Shown: positions 18,556 through 26,998 of the stretch, one piece after another
How the letters are laid out: each line of letters opens with the position of its first letter
Numbering within the stretch: position 1 is the stretch's first letter
Source of the DNA: Phaeoceros laevis
Taxonomy: Eukaryota; Anthocerotophyta; Anthocerotopsida; Notothyladales
DNA length: 26,998 nucleotides
Assembly: GCA_049999765.1 (NCBI GenBank)
Contig: JBNGIQ010007384.1
Location: 1 to 26,998 of the forward strand
Reading direction: 5' to 3'
Translations under genes and position numbers: made by a program
The notes under the pieces: model-generated
Told to the model about the DNA's origin: nothing
Database searches by the model: none
Seen by the model: the letters and a program-made list of their open reading frames with translations, nothing else

Positions 18556-21500
18556 TCACAGATATATGTCACCAGCCTCAACCCTCTCCAACAGGTCTAA
18601 TTTGCTTCTCCTCCTCCAGTTATTGGTTGACGCTACAAGGTTGATTAACCCGATGATTTGGGCTTTTGTGTATTCCTGAGTCGGAGACAGTGAAACGACT
18701 CTGTCATGATTTTTGAACGACAACTGCGGCTTGTATGTTTTAACAGCCAGCCAAGGGCCTCCATATCCAAATTGCGGAAACTGCAGTGCAGAAAGCCCAC
18801 AAAGCCGTGCAAAATGGGTACCCGCTTACCGGGTGTTTGCGGATCCAGTACAAGTACTCTGTTTCTGGCAGGTAAAAAGCCTGGAAAATGACACCAACTA
18901 CCAATGAAACCCTTGGCTGCACTGTTAAGTCAACTTGAAGTAGCAAAGCGGAGCATTGCACATGTGACAAAAAACGAGCACCACACACCTCAAACCTACC
19001 TTGATATAGGTTTCTACAATCTGCAAATTAGACTTCAGCCTTTGTGGAGCTAAGTGTTGCAATCCATTGATAAGAACCTGGATGCGGTACAAAACCTTGT
19101 AAGCATCGCCGCAAAAATGTGCACAACACAACATAAGATTGGCAAACACATATAGTTGAAACCTGAAGGTCAAGTGACATCAGTGCACGACCCTCATTGT
19201 TGCATTTCTTCACCCTAGACAGCCCCTCCACTAAGACTTCAGCTATTGTATCCACTCCATATTCTAACAAGAGCTCATAGACCTGCAAGTCGGAAGGAGA
19301 AGGCTCTCAGGTTCCCTCGAAGCAATATAGATATGTTGTGCAGATAAAAAACCAATGAAGAGCTCAAAGGCACACATCGATAACGCAAGAGAATAATTTT
19401 CTGCTACAATGAATCCACCCCAACTACCTCCTTGGACACTCCCCCATAGTTGAGCTTGCCAGAAAAATGCTTGTACTCTCCAAGGAGAAGATCCATGTGC
19501 CTGGCAGGGGAGAAGGTGAGACTGTTATGTTATTAGACTTTTGGTAACCACTGTTCATGCTGCCATTTCTGAAGGGTCATAAAACAGAATTTGAAAGTGC
19601 GTCCAGGCCTGCAAAAGATCTTTTTGGTTCTCGGACTACATCAATGTAGTCGATTCTCAAGGAGACAAAGAATATGTACGAGATGCACAGTTGCTGCTGA
19701 TAAATTGACTGGCACCTACTACCTCACCCGTTGTGTTGCAGACCAAGATCTTTCAGCTCCCACTTCACATTGGATATCCGATCAACATACCTGATGACCG
19801 GATAAACAATAATAGGAGCATGCAAAAGATAGTATAACACTCAATTTAGACAATAAACTACATAGGCTCTGGTCGAAAATCATTAACGTGAATTGGTCTT
19901 AGAGGAACTTAACTTACCCTCCAATATTTAAGAGCAGTTTAGCCACTGTTCTGTAAACATGTTCTCGTAAGTCAGGAATGACATCTACCTGGAGGAATTA
20001 CCCATTAGCATTGCTAAAACGAGCCATAAGACGATACCAATGAATTTGTTCACTTTGTGGTTGAGAGAGCAAATGGATGTTGGCAACCAAGAGCAAAGGA
20101 CATGTTGCACACCGTTCTCGCATAGAAGTGCTCAACCGATGCCAGACCATCCTGGGGTTGGATTGTTTGAAATCTGGTGCGAGACTTTCTCAGAATATGA
20201 CCCATGCACATCAACGACTCTGTGGCCACAAACCGCTCCTGGAAGAAACATATGGCAACGCATGTCAGAGGACCAAAAGTTCCTCTACCAGGATTGCTAC
20301 AAAAACAACAACATCCACTAACCTTCAAACCGTATAAGTTGTTAGCAGACATAATCAGTGGACAACACAGTTTCCCAGGGCTTGTGGACAATGTGTCAGG
20401 CAACACTGATGCCCCCAGGGCAGCAGATTTGGCTTCGAAGGGCTTTGTATTACACTCCTCTAAGCCTAGTGATACTCTTGCTAGTGTTGTCCGTAGACGG
20501 GCTGTCATCCCTGAACGGAAGCATAGGGTTAATAACCCGCATTATCGACAAGCTGCACTCGTCATACAGGAGAACTGATGCACCTCTCAGGTGTGAGGGC
20601 TGTTTTATCACTAACCAGAATTACTGCTCGAGTATCCCTGAGTAGCAACAACAGCATCTTGCTGCCCAAAAATTTTAAAAATGCTGAAGAAGTGAAGCTC
20701 AAACAATTGGCACAAACCCTGACACAGTTGGGATCTGGCATCACCAAAATGCCAACACTCAAACAAATCGAATGAAGTTGGATCAAGCAAAGCCCACACA
20801 GATGTGGTCAGTGTACCTTAAAAATCTCTGGGGATAGTGGCTGTAAAATGTGCATCAATTTTACGTATCTGTCAATGTACCTGTCAGTCAACAAGTACAC
20901 TTATCAAAGAAAATCAATAGATAGCTGGACAGAAAGAGAACACTCTGGAAATTGTACCTGAACAGCCTATCTTTCGAAATATAAACAAAAATCTGCACCT
21001 CAGGGAGTCAAACCTTAAAAAGCTCACTGAAGAGCCTGTTAGAATAAGAGAATCATGACTGCCTGCGTTTTCCTTAAGAGCTCCAAGTACGTGGGTCCTG
21101 TTGAAGCTACTAGATAGGCGGCTGGGCAGCTGACTTTCTTCATCAATGAAATCAGCAAGAAGATCCTCATCGTCCTCTTCTTCCTCCTGCCTTGCATCTG
21201 TTATTGCAGTCCCATTGGAGATATTGAGGTGGTCAGCAGATGCAGCACCATCTTTTCTTGAGTTTGAACCATTTAACCATTGCGCATGTTTTTCCACAAA
21301 GGGGTTGCCCTCTATCAGCCACTCTCGAAAGCCTGCATGAGACCTGTGCTTCAAGTTAACCTGCAGGCCCCCACTGTATTTTGAGGGTACGTCTACCTTC
21401 GATAGGCTAACAAGGGAACTTCCCGGCAATGAGGCTCCTTCAGTTGTAAGACCTGCTAGATTCACAGCTTTGATGGCTGATGTTGAAAGTGGTTGCCATG

Positions 21501-24500
21501 ATTCCTTTTCCAACATCATGCGCAATACCTGCTTTATATCAGGCCGTTAGGTCTGAGCTAACATAAATGTTAAGGAAAGTGGAGCGAGATCTAAGATGCT
21601 ACGCAATTAAGACTAGAGCTTTTCACTAAAAGAAAGCATACTTCTAAGTTTTGTCGATGGAATGAGACAAAGTACTTCTCACTGAGTTTCACCAGCTTTT
21701 TTCTCAATGAAGTGGCCTCAGAGCCACAAAACGCCTCTCCAGCCAAAATAAACTTGTTTACGCAGTCCAAACTTTGAAGAAAATGGTGCGGGCTGACTGT
21801 GAAGAAAGCATCGCAGGTGAGAAACGATGTAACTCGTCGAGCAACAAGCTCCCAAAGGGTCTTCCGGCCCCGTTCCAGCCCCCTTTGGACACTTGCCGCA
21901 GTTTCCCTCCGCATTTCTTTATATGAGGTCACATCCTCCTGTGCTAGGTTATCTTGAATTCTAAGACCCTCAATCACAGAGGCCAACCCATTGCTGGCTG
22001 TTGTGGCAGAATCCTCGATTAACTGACTTTTACTGGCCTGTCCTAGAAAAGGAAAAGGTCAGAGACTTGGTCAGACTCAGAACAGCTTGCTGGCACCCAA
22101 AATCAACAGTTCCAAGCATGATTATCAAATGGAAGAGCACCTACAACCAGACACATCAACTGGCTTCACGTCCCTCTGTTCTCTATAACGAACCTCAGAC
22201 GTTTGGTGCCAGATCATCATTTCATAGTACGAGGACATCATATCAAACAGGATCTCCAGAATCTTGCAAAGGCCTTGTCTGAACTTTTCCTCTGGCACTT
22301 GAAGGCACAGTTCGTTGTAGGGGAGCCTGTAGACAGATTTGAGATGCATAATTTTGAACATGAAAAGCAGAGAAGCGAGGAGGCATATATCAGGACAATC
22401 AGAAGCTAGAAGGGTAGTTGCAGAAGGGAAACACTCTGCACAAACCTATTTCTCCTCTGGACAACTAGAGGATCCTCCCCCTGTACAATAGATCATAACA
22501 TAGTCAACAGTGACCCTTGCGTCTTCTAACCACTTAAGGTCATGCACGATGTATGTAGATTTTGTTCGACTGAAAGACTAGAGTCCGCTCTAGTCACAAC
22601 CCAAATACGCACCTGATTTAACAACTCCCTGACAGCTGCATGCGTTTCTAGGACAACTATCTGTCCAAAATATGCTTGGACCTTCTCCGCAAGACTGGGA
22701 ACATCGTCAATCACATAGTAGGCATCTAGCACCTGCACATTACGGTACCTTAACACCCGAAATTAGCAAAAACAGCGTGTGCAGCAACATTCAATCATGG
22801 TGTCTGCCGAACTACAAACAATGACTAATCTGGCGGTGTTTCACTCACTGTCGCAAACTTCTCTTCTTGGAACTTGCAACAAACACCTTGCAGCATACTA
22901 TCGACTTTATCCATTGTCCGTTGGAGCCACTCCTACACGAACACTAGCAACTTAAGCTTCTCCCTTGAACAGCCAGAAGAGTATGCATTCACCAGCTTAC
23001 AAGTGCATCGTAGTTGCCCCAATGTTAAGGAAAGTGCTCTTGAGTTGTCACAAGCTACCAAACTCAGGATAAATACCTCAATACTGTGATTGACTTCCTT
23101 AACAGCTGAGAGTTCAGAGCAACTGTCAAGAAGGAGCATACACTCGGAGCACATCTGTAGAGCCTGTCAGCGCATTTTCAAAGCGAACCAGGGACATAGG
23201 TTAGAGGGGCTGTGCTCAGCAAGCAACTTCAGATCTTGATGAAAGGCAGGCCTGGTGGCGAAGCCATACTTTAGCATAATCCCCCTCATTAACTGTGGTA
23301 TCTAGCTGAGCTTTAAGGTCCATGACCTGCTGTATACGCTCAAGTATAGGGAGCATCTCCTGCAAGCAGACAGCGAAAAAAACTTCAAGATAATATCCCA
23401 AATCCTCAAGGTATGTATAAGATCACTCAAGTCTAGGCATAACTTCTCCATGCAACCTAATATACACACACGTTCGGTGTTTCACATGTTGCCAAGCTGT
23501 CACATTTTCTATGCCTTTGGACGAAATGAGGTAGCAGCAATTCCAAAACTCCGTATCTGAGGACATATCTTGGGACATCAGAAAGAGCTCTACTATTTTA
23601 ATGGAAACTGAAAAAGCAGATGCCTGGTTAAGATTTTTCAATAGTTGCCTCACCACAACGTCACAGTAATTGGCACATTTTGGCACACTACTTGTCCGAC
23701 AGTCATCAACAGTCTTGGAAGTAGACAAACTCCCACATTTCATACTGGTAAACTGTCTAGTGCTTGGATTGAACTAATACCCACCATTAGCAGCTGCCTG
23801 TTTCTGACATTGGCCGAGACCACAAGGTCCTGTGACACCTCATGCATGGCCGAGTAGAGGTGCCGCCTCCCATTCTGCTCAATATTTCAATGAATGTCAT
23901 GATCCAAGAGCTTAAGAATATTGTAACAACAGACAAGTTGGTAGACTTGTTGGAAGCACCTTAGTTATAATAGTTGAGACCTGCATGTCTTTCTCCAACT
24001 CCATGACCAGTTGCATTCCTTTCACTGAGCACCAACAGGAAAATGTTAATACTTGCCTTCATTGCCTTGACTCATACAGCTCACTTGAAACGCAGTGCCG
24101 AAGAGACCACAGGCCCACCCATTTCTTCATGATTTTCCATCACTTGTTTTGAAAGCTTTTCCATAAGGAAGTCCAGCTGCAACATCCTCTGACCGACCTG
24201 TGGAAAAGTATTCATGTGAAAGGATTAGGCTTGCAGCAAACACAAGATTGCCCTTATGAACTTGTTACCAGGCCTCGAGAGTGCAACGGGGAAGCAACAC
24301 CCCCCTTAACAAAGACAAACCTTTGAATCAATAAAACTTTGGTCGACACCTTCCTCGGGTATTTGCGCCAACGTATGCCTCACGGGATCGAAGTTCTGAA
24401 GCACACGAACAAAGCGATTTGTTTCCATCCAGAGCAAACGAGTTTCGGCACAAGACCAGTCCAGCCTACACCATCAGGTTGGCACGAAGCACTTTGCGGA

Positions 24501-24621
24501 ACGATACGTATTTTACACCGTGCTTTCAACGAAAAATCTGCTATACATTGGATGCTAAAATTGTGGACGACAAGATGATTACTTGCAGGTAGAAGCTCTC
24601 TTCCAGGTCATGAAATTCCAT
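18556..24621 (-). CDS. VPS50: VPS50/syndetin homologue, EARP complex subunit
   Basis: Subunit of the EARP tethering complex (VPS50 with VPS51, VPS52, VPS53) that returns endocytosed cargo from recycling endosomes. Exons on minus: first exon ending 24583 (5' limit unresolved; in-frame ATG at 24621), then 24395-24321, 24197-24119, 24024-23960, 23874-23785, 23359-23270, 23163-23077, 22932-22849, 22732-22613, 22480-22446, 22326-22148, 22042-21642, 21528-21014, 20880-20817, 20718-20616, 20510-20323, 20238-20113, 19988-19918, 19790-19728, 19500-19428, 19282-19163, 19077-19000, 18880-18830, 18675-18556. All phases agree; these 23 exons give 958 codons plus TGA. Landmarks in order: DLEESFYLQ/NFDPVRHTL, KNGRRHLYSAMHEVSQDL (VPS54_N/DUF2450 part), LILAGEAFCGSEATSL-like FILAGEAFCGSEATSL, DDEDLLADFIDEESQLPSR, FKIFGQQD, and the DUF2451 C-terminus VEGLSRVKKCNNEGRALMSL, YLPETEYLYWIRKHP, EYTKAQIIGLINLVAS. 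The N-terminal ~100 residues of other plant VPS50 proteins were not found. Confidence 0.95.
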
Positions 24622-25199
24622 GAGGTGTATGCAGCGCTGTCTGTCGTACTGCCAAGCAGTTGCTTCGGCCCTTTGGCGGCTGTACGGTACTGTAGTGAGG
24701 GCTGTTCAGATGAAAATCCAAAGTCGTTCAGCGCAGCCTTCATCACCCTTTACGTCCTGCTTGGATTTCGGCTTTTCTTTCATGAGCTCAAGCTGCGGTT
24801 AATGCGGAGTGTACCCAGTCCACCACTCCGGAGTCTGGTCTGGACTGTAAGGGCTCCTTTCCATGTAGGGGCTTGGTATACTCCTCTTTCTTTTTTAAGA
24901 GCTTTTTTAGGGGAGCTCATGCTATACATTATATATTGCAATACAAAACATTCCACTTTAGCCGCTATCAGCTCGCCCACTACCACTCGGCAGTGGACAG
25001 GGAGAGGGTAGGCGGGGTAGGCGGGTTGCACACCAACTTAACCCTGGAACCCTGGGCACGAGGTCCCATGCAACCCCAGGGTTCAACTAGTAGAGAAGGT
25101 CTTCAGGGCCTAGGTGGGCAGCTGTTGCAACTGTTTCAGTAAGGCTGGAAAGATATTTATTCTGTTTAACTTAATCCTTTGAAGCCAGGGGCCGGGAAG
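24622..25199. other. No supported gene; may include VPS50 5' exon or leader
   Basis: Minus-strand sequence between 24622 and ~24770 stays open in more than one frame and may hold the start of VPS50, but I could not fix a start or a splice site. From 24880 there is a T-rich run, and at 25035-25095 the words AACCCTGG and CCAGGGTT form a loose inverted repeat. Nothing else is recognised. Confidence 0.35.
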
Positions 25200-26998
25200 T
25201 CATCAAACCACGAAATGTGCTCTGTACTGGATACAATACCAAAAACTCGACCATTTCTCCACGGCCTTGCGCTTCTTTTCGAAATCCTTGAGGAGGTACT
25301 TAACCTGCAACTGTAAGCCAATCACATTTGGCCCTCCACACAAACCAAATACCAATGAAGAAAGCATGGCTACTGATCGCATTATGTTTGTTGCTGAGGA
25401 ACCCAAATAATAGGTCTTCAAAATTAACGGGAGGACAAAACAAACTGTTGGAAATAGGGAGCATAGTCAACAGACCTGAGAGCAAGTTCCAGATTTTGAT
25501 GACGGGAGGGCAGGTAAATAATCCGTGATAAAGAGAGTTGTCAAAATTCAGGGTACAGGTTAGGCATATGTGGGAGGGTGGGAGGAAGTCGACCTTGAAG
25601 GTAGGGAGCTTGTTATAAGATAACTTCTAGATAAAGGAGGCCAACTTTGGGTTGAAAGAAGACCATAATCTAGACCACATGCCGGTGGGAAGGGAGTCTT
25701 TATTCCATATGGATATAATCCTAAGTTCAGGAAGCAAAGAGCCTGAGTCATCCATGGCAAGGTAGCCTTGATGAGTAGAGCAAGTGGCTAAATTAAGTTT
25801 CATGTTCCCCCAATACACAGAAGATGGGTGAATGGACAACGGGGAGAAGGCATGAGTGGTGACGATTAATTGTAACATGAGGTTGATAGAATCTGTTTAG
25901 AGGGGCTGTTAAAACATAGTCTCCCAGACTAAGGCAGGCACCCTGCAAATAGGCTTAATTAAAAATTCACTTGCAATCGGATCGAATTTCCGGAATCCCG
26001 GCATGTTGTGCCACAACACGACTTGTGGGCAAGAAATAAGGTGGTGAGGAGGGAATGCCTTAAGCAGTTTTGGCAAGTGCCCTGTGACCACTGACGGGTC
26101 AGCACAGGCAGAGGGCAGGTGAGTGTCTAAATTTGGAGAAGGAAACAAATAGGATAGGCCCGAGGGTTCTAATCGGAGCAGTAGGTTGTGGGAGACATAC
26201 CAAACGAGGGTGGGTGACATTTGGGTGAGTAGGTCTGACAGGAGCGAGGTAAGCAGGATTTGAGAGCAGGAAGATGGCGTTCTGTTAGATACGGTTTGCA
26301 ATCATACTTGTGTGCCAGGTGGTCCGTCGAGATCCAGTGGCCATCCAAGGTGAGGTCAACTAAAGAGAGATCTGGGCCAACAACTTTTGCAAAGAACTTA
26401 CAAGAGGTTTTGGCCAGGTCGCATCAATATTTCAAAGTACCTACTCGAAGGGAGATGAGCATGTCATAATTAATATGCGGTTGCAGGGAAATCGAAGGGA
26501 TCAAGGCTCTCCACGCACAAGTAATAGAGGACCAGATTTGCGAGTTAATAGACATCAATTTACACTTTTGAAGAAGCTCCTCAGACTAACCTTCACCTGT
26601 AGATTGTAGAATTCTCTCCCACATAAGCGCCTTTCACCCTCTATGGGACCGTGTAAACCTCTTCAAATAATAAAACACACACACACACACACTACAATTT
26701 CTGGGGCTGTAGCAGTCTAACAACCTATTTGGAGAGCAGAGCCGAGGATTGCATGGATAGGTCAAGGAGACCGAGTCCACCAGAGTTCGTAGGTTGACTG
26801 GTTACTTTGCAAGAGATGAGGCCTTGCGTTGTTGACCAGATGCCGAGGCTCTCCACACAAAGTGACTGATCAGGTGCTGCATTTTGGAGGCAATGCTCAA
26901 GCCCGGTGCAAGGATTCCAACCGAGTACCAAAGAGTTGCAAGCAAAATTTGGTTTGCCACCAAAGCACGTCCTTTCAAGCTTAGGTGCTTCGACCTCC
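25200..26998 (-). mobile_element. Decayed LINE (non-LTR) retrotransposon, 3' part, cut by window edge
   Basis: Minus-strand translations in shifting frames match the end of a plant LINE ORF2. Near 26980-26860: LSLKGRALVANQILLATLWY, then ISHFVW, the thumb region that follows the reverse transcriptase palm. Near 26800-26730: PTNSGGLGLLDLSMQSSALL, the GGLGxxDL signature. Near 26060-25910: a stretch with VLWHNMPGFRKFDPIAS. At about 25580-25480 a CLTC ... YHGLFTC pattern fits the zf-RVT zinc-binding end, followed by FIGIWFVWRAKCDWL (25380-25310). At least four frame changes and several stops exist, so it is inactive. The palm motif (F/YxDD), the endonuclease and the 5' end lie beyond the right edge or are lost. 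No clear poly(A) tail or target duplication was found, so the 3' limit (~25200) is approximate. Confidence 0.8.
26675..26692. repeat. (AC)9 microsatellite
   Basis: Nine uninterrupted AC units lie inside the decayed LINE, between two stretches that still show LINE similarity. Confidence 0.95.

Noticed and set aside
23423-23743. A 106-codon minus-strand open frame
   Set aside because: It lies wholly inside the VPS50 intron between exons 23874-23785 and 23359-23270. The flanking exons join directly in phase and match the family without any insert.
24339-24578. Plus-strand 79-codon open frame
   Set aside because: It is antisense of the VPS50 exon at 24395-24321 and of the adjoining intron.
25035-25095. 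Inverted AACCCTGG / CCAGGGTT words as a terminator or RNA hairpin
   Set aside because: The arms are short and interrupted, and intrinsic terminators are not expected in a plant nuclear genome.

Overview
This is nuclear DNA from a eukaryote, almost certainly a land plant. Four things point there: genes split by many short GT-AG introns, a plant-type DUF1644 zinc-finger protein, an FHA protein with a plastid-type leader, and debris of PLS-type pentatricopeptide repeat (PPR) genes. The style of the PPR debris and an SDR42E-type dehydrogenase with a DUF4499 tail made me think of a moss, lycophyte or other spore-bearing lineage, but that placement is an inference. I see no bacterial, viral or organellar genes, no tRNA or rRNA and no CRISPR.

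The first 9.5 kb is repeat- and relic-rich. It holds one orphan exon of a DEAD-box RNA helicase (354-508) and a broken, unrecognised multi-exon gene on the minus strand (970-3343) whose intron is filled with a CTTCAGACC-rich repeat. It also holds two PPR fragments lying tail to tail (4743-5112 plus, 5165-5324 minus), a GC-rich minisatellite, and a structurally complete PIF/Harbinger DNA transposon (7046-9546). The transposon has perfect 18-bp terminal inverted repeats, a TAA target duplication, and two convergent genes that both carry disabling mutations.

The middle and right parts (9.7-24.6 kb) are gene-dense. I rebuilt the exon structures by hand, checking that splice phase agreed at each junction: an SDR42E-like 3-beta-hydroxysteroid dehydrogenase family protein (plus, 5 exons, 477 aa); DPM1, the dolichol-phosphate mannosyltransferase catalytic subunit (minus, 8 exons, 241 aa); an FHA-domain protein with a likely plastid transit peptide (plus, 5 exons, 217 aa); a DUF1644 zinc-finger protein (minus, single exon, 443 aa); and VPS50/syndetin, an endosomal recycling tether subunit (minus, 23 coding exons resolved plus an incomplete first exon). 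DPM1 and the FHA gene are head to head with only 216 bp between start codons. The SDR and DPM1 genes are convergent, as are the FHA and DUF1644 genes.

The last 1.8 kb (about 25200 to the edge) is the 3' part of a decayed LINE retrotransposon on the minus strand. The intact genes are mostly housekeeping functions (protein glycosylation, vesicle traffic, sterol or lipid redox) and form no operon-like system. The candidates for novelty are the unrecognised 970-3343 gene family, a possible uncharacterised gene between 17.3 and 18.5 kb, and the details of the Harbinger element.
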